In this document: piece by piece, positions 1 to 6,462 of the stretch
Numbering within the stretch: the first letter of the stretch is position 1
Layout: each line of letters starts with the position of its first letter
Source of the DNA: Methanomassiliicoccales archaeon
GTDB lineage: Archaea; Thermoplasmatota; Thermoplasmata; Sysuiplasmatales; Sysuiplasmataceae
Length of the DNA stretch: 6,948 nucleotides
NCBI GenBank assembly: GCA_027365715.1
Contig: DAHXLZ010000130.1
Span: 1 to 6,948, forward strand
Reading direction: 5' to 3'
Position numbers and translations under genes: made by a program
Notes under the pieces: generated by a model
What the model was told of the DNA's origin: nothing
The model's database searches: none
The model's input: the letters and a program-made list of their open reading frames with translations, nothing else

Positions 1-873
1 CTGGTCGAATACGACGCTGTTCCGGCCATCGATGACATCGTCCGTTATTTCAAGGCCTCTGTGAGCGGGAAGACAGTGCATTACTATCGCACTCTTCCGT
101 GCCTGTGAAAGCAGCCTGCTGTTGATCTGGAATTTGCCGAACGCCTTTTCCCTTTCCTTTTTTTCGGATTCCTGTCCCATTGAAGTCCATACATCGGTGT
201 ACAGTATGTCCGCATTCTTCGCAGCCACATCAGGCTCAGTCACTATCTCCACCCTTGATTTGTTCTCAAGCGCTATTGATGCCGCGAGCTGACTCACTTT
301 CTGGGTGGGTGCATAGCCGGGGGGTGTGGCGGCAATGAAATGTATTCCGGTCATGGCGGATCCGAGCATGAGCGAATTGCATACGTTGTTGCCGTCTCCG
401 ACATAGGCAAGTTTCAGACCCTTCATTCTGCCGAATTTCTCCTGTATGGTCATCAGATCGGCAAGCGCCTGGCACGGATGCTCCAGATCATCAAGACCGT
501 TTATTACCGGTATGGTGGCACTTGATGCCAGCTCCTTCATGACTCTGTTTTCGAATGCCCTGTAGACTATTCCGTCAACGTACCGGCTCAGGACTCTCGC
601 TGTATCTGAAATCGTTTCCCCTCTTCCGAGCTGCAGATCTCTGGAGTTCAGGAACAGAGCGTTTCCTCCAAGATGATTCATTGCGACCTCGAACGAAACC
701 CTTGTTCGTGTCGAAGATTTCTCGAATATCATGGCCAGCTGCTTATTCTTCAAGGGTTTTGTTCTAATATGACCGCTGCTGCTTTTCAATTCCGTCTTCA
801 GTTTTATAGCTTTGTTCAGCAGCGAATTCAGCTTTCCCGATGCATCTGTAATCGAAACGAAATCATGCTTCAT
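1..873 (-). CDS. argF: Ornithine carbamoyltransferase, C-terminus cut by window edge
   Basis: The enzyme transfers the carbamoyl group of carbamoyl phosphate to ornithine, giving citrulline in cytosolic arginine synthesis. Read on the minus strand, the 291 visible codons carry all the diagnostic motifs: the carbamoyl-phosphate loop STRTR (residues 54-58), HPCQ (132-135), GDGNNV at the start of the second domain (159-164), the ornithine-binding DVWTSMG (227-233, the SMG loop that separates this family from aspartate carbamoyltransferase) and HCLPAHRG (266-273) with the catalytic cysteine. The frame is open to base 1 and ends at SVVFDQ, so by comparison with the usual 300-310 residues only about 15-20 residues and the stop are missing. 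The ATG at 873-871 directly follows an in-frame TAA, so no earlier start exists in this frame. There is no clear Shine-Dalgarno sequence; a TATA-like box about 33 bases upstream suggests a very short leader. The S9 peptidase gene is divergent. Confidence 0.95.
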   Translation of the reverse strand, partial: MKHDFVSITDASGKLNSLLNKAIKLKTELKSSSGHIRTKPLKNKQLAMIFEKSSTRTRVSFEVAMNHLGGNALFLNSRDLQLGRGETISDTARVLSRYVDGIVYRAFENRVMKELASSATIPVINGLDDLEHPCQALADLMTIQEKFGRMKGLKLAYVGDGNNVCNSLMLGSAMTGIHFIAATPPGYAPTQKVSQLAASIALENKSRVEIVTEPDVAAKNADILYTDVWTSMGQESEKKEREKAFGKFQINSRLLSQARKSAIVMHCLPAHRGLEITDDVIDGRNSVVFDQ

Positions 874-900
874 TTATCATCGGCAGCAAACGGGTAAGGG

Positions 901-910
901 CAATAATAAA
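901..910 (-). promoter_or_regulatory. argF: TATA-like box of argF
   Basis: On the minus strand this reads TTTATTATTG. Its centre is about 33 bases before the argF ATG. An archaeal start site some 25 bases downstream would fall near 881, giving a leader of about 8 bases and explaining the absence of a Shine-Dalgarno sequence. This is a match by eye, not a scored motif. Confidence 0.5.
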
Positions 911-992
911 CTTCACTATGGCTTATGGCACAGACAGGAAGCAGGAAAATGTGATGGGGCGGGACGGCGACACGGGGCAGGTGCGGTTAATG

Positions 993-1000
993 TTTAAGTA
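993..1000 (+). promoter_or_regulatory. TATA-like box of the S9 peptidase gene
   Basis: TTTAAGTA lies in an A/T-rich patch that stands out from the GC-rich sequence before it. A start site about 25 bases downstream would fall near 1022, leaving a leader of about 30 bases before the ATG at 1052. It would also place the GTG at 1004 upstream of the transcript, which argues against that GTG as the start. Confidence 0.45.
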
Positions 1001-1038
1001 CCTGTGTTTTTTGAGTTGTTACTTGCACAAAGGAACGG

Positions 1039-1042
1039 GGAG
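1039..1042 (+). promoter_or_regulatory. Ribosome binding site deciding the S9 peptidase start
   Basis: GGAG, inside the purine-rich GGGGAGA at 1037-1043, sits 9 bases before the ATG at 1052, a normal Shine-Dalgarno spacing. It supports that ATG over the in-frame GTG at 1004. This is the only gene in the window with a plausible Shine-Dalgarno sequence. Confidence 0.55.
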
Positions 1043-1051
1043 AATGAGGAC

Positions 1052-2878
1052 ATGAGTAAGCCGTCGGACAAGAACATTCTGAAACTCTTCAGCGCGCCGT
1101 ACGTGTCCTCATTCGATCTGAACTTCGAGACCGAAGCGATTATCTATGCAAGAAACAGCAGCGGAGGCAGGAGTCTCAGCCTTCTAATCAATGGAACCGA
1201 TGGGGAGTATCGGTCACATCTTGTTTCGGATCAGGATAGATCGTATGAATCTCTTAAATTCGTTGATCACGGCAGCAAGTTATTGTTTCTGAGCGATACT
1301 GAAGGTGACGAAAAATTCGACATTTTCATCGCCGGGATTCGGGAAAGGGATCGTTGTTTCAATTTAAGCGGAATAAAGAATCTGACCCCCGATACCGATT
1401 ATGCCATCGCACCACCAGTTTCAGTGGATGCTTCCGGGGATGTGATTGCATTTGTTTCAAACAGGGACGGTGATTTCGCGACCTATACCATGTCGCTCCA
1501 TTCCGGCACAATAAAGAGGATCACGCACCATGCCTTTTCAGACAATGCAGCACTCGTGTCGCCGGATGGAAGATTTATCGCAGTTTCCTACAGCAGGGAG
1601 GCACAGGAAAACGCCATAGCCATTTTCGAAGTGGAGACGGGAAAGGTCAGCCGGAAACTCGAGATTCAAGGCAGGCCGATTGATGCAGACAGCCCGTACT
1701 GGTCCGGCGATTCGAGATATCTTGCCTTTTCTTCAGTAATTGAAGACAGCGAGCGGGTTGGAGTTCTGGACACGAAGAGTGGTGAATTGACGTGGATAAC
1801 AGAAGAGGGGGTAAATTGCGTTGCCCCTGTTATTTCACAGGACGTGTCGAAGATAGCATATCTCATGGAAGGCAGCGTTTCACTGATGCCGGTAATCTCG
1901 TCGTTCGATGGAGATGGAAAAAATGATATTTCAGCTGCTGTCAGCGGCCTGTGCCTTGATTTCAGGATGAGCCGGAATGGCGATCGCGTGTTCATGCTTC
2001 TCCAGGATTCTTGCCACCCATCAAACCTGTGTGTTTATGATACGGGGACGATGCGGCCATCCTGGCTTACCGAAAGTTTTCAGCCGCAGACTGTCACATC
2101 CGGTTTTGTTTCTCCGGAGGAGATCGGATATGCCTCTGAGTTTGACGGCCTCACAATTCCAGCACTGCTGTACAGGCCACGCGACGCAAAAGTTCCCGCC
2201 GCTGTCACTTATATTCATGGCGGTCCGACTTGGAGAACTTATGACAGGTGGGAGCCGCTGATACAGTGCTTCGTGAAGTCTGGAATAACCGTCATATGCC
2301 CTAATTACAGGGGAAGTTCCGGGTATGGAAAACGTTTCAGAGATGCCAACAGGTTTGTAATGGGAACTGCAGACGTCGCGGATTGTGCAACCGCCTGGAA
2401 ATATCTTACTGCCAATGGAATGGCGCCCAGTGACAGGGTCGCAGTAATGGGGGAATCATTCGGAGGCTACCTGACTATGTGCTCCCTGGTATCATATCCT
2501 GACAGATGGTGCGCAGGTTCGGCAACAGTGCCTTTTCTTAACTGGTTCACTGAAATGGAAAATGAAAGGGAAGATCTGCGGTTCTGGGACATGCAGAACA
2601 TGGGAGACCCTTTCGGAGATGCTGAGCGATTGAGGAAAGCATCTCCAGTTTTTTTTCTTGACAGTATAAAAGCGCCTGTCCAGATTATTGCCGGTAAAAA
2701 TGATCCGCGGTGTCCCCTTTCAGAATCACTGCAGGCAAAGGAGAAGCTGGTATCGGCAGGCATTCCCCTAGATTTCAAGTTCTATGAGAATGAAGGGCAT
2801 TCATTTGAGAAAATGGAGAACATTGTAGATTCCCAGGTGAGAACATACAACTTCATCATGACACATCTGCTGCGCTGA
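1052..2878 (+). CDS. S9-family serine peptidase (acylaminoacyl-peptidase / oligopeptidase type)
   Basis: This is a 608-residue serine peptidase of the prolyl oligopeptidase clan. The N-terminal half (about 20-330) has beta-propeller blade motifs, for example SDTEGDEKFDIF (81-92), SNRDGDFATY (136-145), SPDGRFIAV (170-178) and SPYWSGDSRYLAFSS (214-228). The C-terminal alpha/beta-hydrolase domain has the oxyanion segment HGGP (389-392), the nucleophile Ser469 in GESFGGY, Asp551 in GKNDPRCP and His583 in NEGHSFE, so the triad is complete, in order and normally spaced. No signal peptide or membrane segment is visible, so it should act in the cytosol on short peptides, the propeller excluding folded proteins. 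Length fits the S9C group (acylaminoacyl-peptidase-like); the substrate cannot be read from sequence. The frame is open from a GTG at 1004, which would add 16 residues, but the TATA box and Shine-Dalgarno sequence favour 1052. It converges on the M55 peptidase gene. An eight-T run lies in the coding sequence at 2649-2656. Confidence 0.92.
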   Translation: MSKPSDKNILKLFSAPYVSSFDLNFETEAIIYARNSSGGRSLSLLINGTDGEYRSHLVSDQDRSYESLKFVDHGSKLLFLSDTEGDEKFDIFIAGIRERDRCFNLSGIKNLTPDTDYAIAPPVSVDASGDVIAFVSNRDGDFATYTMSLHSGTIKRITHHAFSDNAALVSPDGRFIAVSYSREAQENAIAIFEVETGKVSRKLEIQGRPIDADSPYWSGDSRYLAFSSVIEDSERVGVLDTKSGELTWITEEGVNCVAPVISQDVSKIAYLMEGSVSLMPVISSFDGDGKNDISAAVSGLCLDFRMSRNGDRVFMLLQDSCHPSNLCVYDTGTMRPSWLTESFQPQTVTSGFVSPEEIGYASEFDGLTIPALLYRPRDAKVPAAVTYIHGGPTWRTYDRWEPLIQCFVKSGITVICPNYRGSSGYGKRFRDANRFVMGTADVADCATAWKYLTANGMAPSDRVAVMGESFGGYLTMCSLVSYPDRWCAGSATVPFLNWFTEMENEREDLRFWDMQNMGDPFGDAERLRKASPVFFLDSIKAPVQIIAGKNDPRCPLSESLQAKEKLVSAGIPLDFKFYENEGHSFEKMENIVDSQVRTYNFIMTHLLR

Positions 2879-2920
2879 TTGCAGGCACAGTACAGATGGA
2901 GTATGCTGCCAGGGACAGGA

Positions 2921-3775
2921 TCAGTCAGATATGGAGGTTTCGGTGCCTATTGACGCATAAGAAAGCAGCTGCATCACCCTGAATCCCTCCGTTGCGGTCT
3001 TTGTCCTGTAGGAAAGACTGTATCCGTCAAGCCTGACGATTCCGGGAACCAGCTCTCCCACGTCAGCGTATACCGAACGCTTCATTTCAAATATGAATTC
3101 AAACGGGCCACTCTGTTTAAGCACCATAGATTTTGCCGCATGCCCCGGAACCAAACCGCTAATTGATTTTTTCGCTGAATCCCTCAACCTGGTCTCGACT
3201 ACCTGAAGTGAATCGTAGGAGGAACTCCAGTAACCCGCTGAATTTTTAAGTACAACATATTCTGCCCATGGAGTCCTTGATTTCACGTCATTCTCCAGTT
3301 TATCGTCTCCTGCCACAAGTATTACCGGTACGCCATGTTCGCCCGCAACAAGTGCGCAGAGGTAGAACTCGCTTGCCGGTTCTCCGTTCACCGATATCCT
3401 GTGGAATGACACACCATCATAAGTATGGTCGAAGGAGGAATGCGCGACTCCGCCGGCGGAATGGAAACCAAGGAGTGCGAGCGCGTCAACGTTATCGTCT
3501 ATTCCATATATCATGTCAAGAGGTCTTATTCCACCCTTAATCGTTCTCACGTATGGAGGCAGTTCCCTGTAATACAGATTTGTCATTTTGCTATGGGAGT
3601 CCTCGACGATTATGTCTGCAACTCCCGCAGAGTGAAATCCTTCAGCCAGGGCGCTCGACAGCCGTGTCATCACTTCTCTTGATTCGGAATAAAGGTCGTC
3701 GGTTCTGCCAGCTGAAGCGTCAGTGTAGAAAACATCCGGAAGCCCCTCCATGTCAACCGAAACCAAAATGCGCAT
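2921..3775 (-). CDS. M55-family D-aminopeptidase (DppA-like)
   Basis: This is a 284-residue zinc aminopeptidase of family M55, whose type member is Bacillus subtilis DppA, a decameric enzyme that removes N-terminal D-amino acids such as D-Ala from short peptides. All zinc ligands of DppA have counterparts: Asp8 and Glu10 in the opening SVDMEG, His61 in EDSHSKM, His105 in LLGFHSAGG and Glu136 in GEPASEF. His112 in VAHSSF matches the active-site histidine of DppA. VILVAGDD (151-158) matches the family core. Length is close to that of DppA (about 274). No signal peptide is seen, so it is probably cytosolic. The ATG at 3775 leads straight into the conserved first strand and has an A/T-rich TATA-like box about 30 bases upstream with no Shine-Dalgarno sequence. 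In an archaeon without murein the natural substrate is uncertain; some M55 members may act on ordinary peptides. I withhold dppA because no dipeptide transport operon is nearby. Confidence 0.92.
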   Translation of the reverse strand: MRILVSVDMEGLPDVFYTDASAGRTDDLYSESREVMTRLSSALAEGFHSAGVADIIVEDSHSKMTNLYYRELPPYVRTIKGGIRPLDMIYGIDDNVDALALLGFHSAGGVAHSSFDHTYDGVSFHRISVNGEPASEFYLCALVAGEHGVPVILVAGDDKLENDVKSRTPWAEYVVLKNSAGYWSSSYDSLQVVETRLRDSAKKSISGLVPGHAAKSMVLKQSGPFEFIFEMKRSVYADVGELVPGIVRLDGYSLSYRTKTATEGFRVMQLLSYASIGTETSISD

Positions 3776-3797
3776 CGAGTGAACGACACAGCAGCTG

Positions 3798-3812
3798 ATT
3801 TATTAATTTTTA
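3798..3812 (-). promoter_or_regulatory. TATA-like region of the M55 peptidase gene
   Basis: An A/T-only stretch of 15 bases, on the minus strand containing TTAATAAAT, is centred about 30 bases before the ATG at 3775. The expected start site is near 3780, so the message would be nearly leaderless. It forms one side of a divergent promoter pair with the box at 3857-3865. Confidence 0.5.
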
Positions 3813-3824
3813 CATCAGGTTTGC

Positions 3825-3848
3825 ATTGGATGCGGTCATCATCCGAAT
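3825..3848. promoter_or_regulatory. Inverted repeat between two divergent promoters, possible operator
   Basis: ATTGGAT (3825-3831) and ATCCGAAT (3841-3848) form an imperfect inverted repeat, with a shorter GATG/CATC pairing inside it (3829-3832 with 3837-3840). Its centre, near 3836, lies about midway between the two TATA-like boxes facing away from each other. A dimeric regulator bound here could act on both genes. This rests on symmetry and position only. Confidence 0.25.
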
Positions 3849-3856
3849 CCAGTAAT

Positions 3857-3865
3857 CTATAAATT
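3857..3865 (+). promoter_or_regulatory. TATA box of the tail-anchored protein gene
   Basis: CTATAAATT is close to the archaeal TATA consensus. Its centre is about 32 bases before the ATG at 3893, predicting initiation within a few bases of the start codon and hence a leaderless message. No Shine-Dalgarno sequence is present, in agreement. Confidence 0.65.
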
Positions 3866-3892
3866 GCGGTCTACACTTTTGTTCTCGATTTG

Positions 3893-5515
3893 ATGTTCGG
3901 TAATGATGACGATAAATTAAGATCGATTCTGAAATATCAGGGATTTTCCTTTCTGTTTTCAACGTTACTGGAATCAAGAAATGGCGCAATTCTGCTTGCA
4001 GATGAAGGAAGCAAATCTGGACTTCTGCACGAGATTGTCATTTCAGAAACATTAATCTCTAGATTCATAAGACTTGTCTTCCCGGACCGCAGGGAAGCCG
4101 AAGAAGTCGGCGTCAGTGAGTTGCTCTCGGAGGATGAAAGAAATATGCTGACTTCCTCGACAATATGCCATCCTGACGAAGAACCGTGCGACTGGGTTCT
4201 ATACGAAACATATAAGAGAAAGGCCAGGACATTCAATTTCGACGAAGGGCGAAAGCTTGAAACTGTCAAACTCTTCAGAATGAGCCACTGCAGGCTTTCC
4301 AGCAGGCAGGATCCGGGAAAGGAAATTCCCGTTGACCTGAGAATTTATGCCATATTGAAGAGAACAGATGCAATATCGCAGGGAAACAGGATTTACAGCC
4401 CGGTTGTAAACATATTCGCCGTAATTGAATCTGAACGTGACAGCGCGGCGAAAGAAGGGCTTGAGCTGATACCTATCAACTTCCCATATATCATGATCGC
4501 GGACGGTGCCAACGAAGAAAGGAACGCGTTGCAGCAATTCATGCTGAAAATTTTCAGGGAACGGTTTCTGGATGAAATCAACGGTGCGTCCATTTCCGAA
4601 ATCCGCCGGGAGCGGAACAATGAATTTGTTGGCAGAATATTCAAGGTTTACTCACTTGCAGTGGATTCCTTTGGCAGATTTACACCGGATCCGATCTTTG
4701 CATATGTCAGGGGGATGAAGCATGGTAATAAGCATCTTCTCGTTGTTCTATACCTTCTGAATCTGCTTTTTGTGGACTATGATAATTTCGTGACGGTCGA
4801 TGCAGAGATGTACACCCCTGAATTCATAGAGAACAGTTTTGAAAGGTTGATGAGGATCAACGAAACATCGACGGTTACATATGCAGCACCGGGCTGCACG
4901 GTGACGGTAGATGATTATGGAGATGTTGAGGTAAGGGATCACATTCAATCGATATGGAAGAACGACGACCGTGCGGCATTCGATTATAACAGGGGTGGAC
5001 CTAGAAGTGAAATCGTCTACCATACGCTTGTCCTTTCCACAATCTCGTCGCGCAACAGCATATTGAGTTATTATGAAAGGATGATAACGGGTTCACTGTC
5101 GGGGGCGGACGGAAAAGAACTCGAACATGTTTCGCGGGCCGGCCAGATCAAGGCTATCGTCGAAAAGGCGACAGGTGAATTCTCCCTGCATACTATCGGA
5201 CCCTTCAAATCTCCATCGCTGGAGAGAGAGTATGATGAACTAAACCGGATCAATTCCGGAAACCAAATGCTTGAGTCGTTTCAGAAAAATGTCGATTTTT
5301 ACGGTAGATATGCTGTAGAGGAACAGCATCACCGCCTGATGGTGGAGCAGTCGGAAAGACTCAGTGAAGAAAGAGAACTTCTTTCTGAGCTTAAGAATGT
5401 GCTTAAAAACATCGACAAAAGCCTGAAGAAGACCGAACTCCTCACTGCCCTCCTCATTGCGATTTCGGCAGTTTCCGTAATAATTGCGCTGCTCTTCAGC
5501 CTGAAAGTCATTTGA
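3893..5515 (+). CDS. Predicted tail-anchored coiled-coil membrane protein of unknown function
   Basis: I do not recognise this 540-residue protein and see no catalytic or nucleotide-binding motif. The first 450 residues are mixed, charged and globular-looking, with short cysteine-containing stretches (TICHPDEEPC, about 90-99) that do not make a recognisable metal site. A hydrophobic helix at about 281-294 (LLVVLYLLNLLF) is interrupted by acidic residues soon after and is more likely buried than membrane-spanning. Residues 472-514 are dense in Glu, Lys and Leu and should form a coiled coil. Residues 516-535 are a hydrophobic helix preceded by lysines, with only SLKVI after it. With no N-terminal signal, this predicts a tail-anchored protein with its bulk in the cytosol, oligomerising through the coil next to the membrane. 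The TTG at 3890 would add one residue, but the TATA position favours the ATG. The gene stands alone, divergent from the M55 peptidase. The reading frame is certain; the function is not. Confidence 0.82.
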   Translation: MFGNDDDKLRSILKYQGFSFLFSTLLESRNGAILLADEGSKSGLLHEIVISETLISRFIRLVFPDRREAEEVGVSELLSEDERNMLTSSTICHPDEEPCDWVLYETYKRKARTFNFDEGRKLETVKLFRMSHCRLSSRQDPGKEIPVDLRIYAILKRTDAISQGNRIYSPVVNIFAVIESERDSAAKEGLELIPINFPYIMIADGANEERNALQQFMLKIFRERFLDEINGASISEIRRERNNEFVGRIFKVYSLAVDSFGRFTPDPIFAYVRGMKHGNKHLLVVLYLLNLLFVDYDNFVTVDAEMYTPEFIENSFERLMRINETSTVTYAAPGCTVTVDDYGDVEVRDHIQSIWKNDDRAAFDYNRGGPRSEIVYHTLVLSTISSRNSILSYYERMITGSLSGADGKELEHVSRAGQIKAIVEKATGEFSLHTIGPFKSPSLEREYDELNRINSGNQMLESFQKNVDFYGRYAVEEQHHRLMVEQSERLSEERELLSELKNVLKNIDKSLKKTELLTALLIAISAVSVIIALLFSLKVI

Positions 5516-5532
5516 GCGGCAAAGCATCCCCC

Positions 5533-5575
5533 ATGCCAGCGGGTTTGCGGGCATCCCTCCTGCCTTGCAGCAGGA
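5533..5575 (+). terminator. Two adjacent hairpins after the tail-anchored protein gene, possible terminator
   Basis: Starting 18 bases after the stop codon, ATGCC (5533-5537) can pair with GGCAT (5550-5554), with an inner GC/GC pairing around the loop GGGTTT. TCCTGC (5558-5563) can pair with GCAGGA (5570-5575) around a six-base loop. A four-T run follows at 5582-5585. This could stop or stabilise the upstream transcript, though archaeal termination depends mainly on T-runs and this one is short. Confidence 0.3.
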
Positions 5576-5581
5576 AGCCTG

Positions 5582-5601
5582 TTTTAACAGATCTTAACAG
5601 A
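5582..5601 (+). repeat. Tandem 10-base direct repeat upstream of the finger-protein promoter
   Basis: TTTTAACAGA (5582-5591) is followed at once by TCTTAACAGA (5592-5601), 9 of 10 bases identical, with a period of one helical turn. It ends about 20 bases before the BRE/TATA elements of the next gene, where an archaeal activator or repressor could sit. The first copy also overlaps a small palindrome, CTGTTTTAACAG (5579-5590). Confidence 0.5.
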
Positions 5602-5620
5602 AGTTATTCCGGAACGATAG

Positions 5621-5639
5621 GGAAGAGGATATTTAAAAA
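5621..5639 (+). promoter_or_regulatory. BRE and TATA box of the finger-protein gene
   Basis: The purine-rich GGAAGAGG (5621-5628) is followed by ATTTAAAAA (5631-5639), a typical archaeal BRE-TATA pair and the best promoter in the window. The TATA centre is about 25 bases before the ATG at 5660, so transcription should begin at or beside the start codon and the message should be leaderless. Confidence 0.7.
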
Positions 5640-5659
5640 CGGTTCGCCATACATGACCT

Positions 5660-6238
5660 ATGATAAAACACGGTTTTGTTGAAAAAGACATCACGCCGGG
5701 AGAGGTTCACGAGCACGTCTTGGATTTGCTGAAGGCCGAAGGTTTCACCATAACATCCGACGAAGCGAAGGACGGCCTCTGGGATATTCACGCAAAAAAG
5801 TCGAGCGGTGAAAGGATTGTAATGGGCAGGGTCAGGGACGTGGACATTCTAATTGCAGGCGCACAGGGCAAATTTGAGGTACAGCTCCACGCAGGCATTT
5901 GGGGCAGGGATCTGGCTATACCTGCAATCGAGGGGATTGCAACACTGGGCATTGCAGCGGCGGCAGAACTCCACTCGGGTCATGAATTCGAAAAAAGGCT
6001 CTGGAAGGAGATTGTTGGCAAAATAGATCCAACGCTTAAAATATGTGACATCGACGGCATGCTATTCAGGAGCCAGGCTGAACTTGACGCACACATGAAG
6101 GTACACCAGCAGCAGATGGCAATGCAGCAGAATTCGATGATGGGACCAATGATGATGATGGGCGGCCTTGGTATGATGGGAATGATGGGCATGGGGATGT
6201 TCGGCGGAGGCTTCGGCGGCCCGGGTCTTTGGATTTGA
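5660..6238 (+). CDS. Small protein with variant C2H2 finger and Met/Gly-rich tail
   Basis: This 192-residue protein has three parts. Residues 1-120 form a compact alpha/beta-looking domain with well-formed stretches such as GRVRDVDILIAGAQGKF (56-72) and GIWGRDLAIPAIEG (79-92), then a weakly hydrophobic, alanine-rich helix (93-104) and HEFEKRLWKEI (108-118). I cannot name this domain. Residues 129-149 fit the classical C2H2 finger spacing, with Cys129, Phe136, Leu142, His145 and His149 in place, but the second cysteine is Asp132. Residues 153-180 hold 14 methionines in 28 positions, and the chain ends in a Gly-rich stretch and LWI. No signal peptide is seen. The ATG at 5660 sits where the promoter predicts the transcript to begin; an ATG at 5653 is out of frame and soon stops. 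DNA or RNA binding, metal (zinc or copper) binding, or a Met-lined contact surface are all possible; none is shown. It is preceded by its own promoter and is not in an operon. Confidence 0.85.
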   Translation: MIKHGFVEKDITPGEVHEHVLDLLKAEGFTITSDEAKDGLWDIHAKKSSGERIVMGRVRDVDILIAGAQGKFEVQLHAGIWGRDLAIPAIEGIATLGIAAAAELHSGHEFEKRLWKEIVGKIDPTLKICDIDGMLFRSQAELDAHMKVHQQQMAMQQNSMMGPMMMMGGLGMMGMMGMGMFGGGFGGPGLWI

Positions 6239-6462
6239 TCCATTGCAATGCTGCTAAAAAAACTGAAATACTGGAGAGCGTGAAGCGTATGCAGCAAGAC
6301 TACTGTGGAACCGGCTTCCTGGTGCAGGCAGGCCATGTCGCGTGTATACGTGAATCCGGGATGTTTCCGGAACATTACGGTGCCACCGCTCCCATTTCTG
6401 ATACGCCAATATCTCACTCGTTGTGAAGGTTGGGCGGCAGGCGCCGCAATTTCCTTCTGCGT

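Noticed and set aside
340..525. Short plus-strand open frames across 340-997
   Set aside because: Those up to 873 are antisense shadows of argF, whose conserved motifs on the minus strand are unmistakable. The part beyond 873 is promoter region.
1004..1051. GTG start that would lengthen the S9 peptidase by 16 residues
   Set aside because: It lies only a few bases after the TATA-like box, so it would not be in the transcript, while the ATG at 1052 has a well-spaced GGAG. The extra residues are not a convincing signal peptide.
2879..2920. Terminator between the two convergent peptidase genes
   Set aside because: Neither strand has a run of five T, and I could find no convincing hairpin in the 42 bases.
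3268..3798. Plus-strand open frames inside the M55 gene
   Set aside because: They are Arg-rich or His-rich shadows of a gene whose zinc ligands are all present on the minus strand.
4173..4192. Possible zinc site from paired cysteines in the tail-anchored protein (TICHPDEEPC)
   Set aside because: The Cys-His spacing does not fit a known knuckle or finger and no second half of a site is seen nearby.
6229..6426. Open frame of 65 codons overlapping the end of the finger-protein gene
   Set aside because: It needs a TTG start inside the previous gene, lacks a Shine-Dalgarno sequence, and its translation shows no domain-like pattern.
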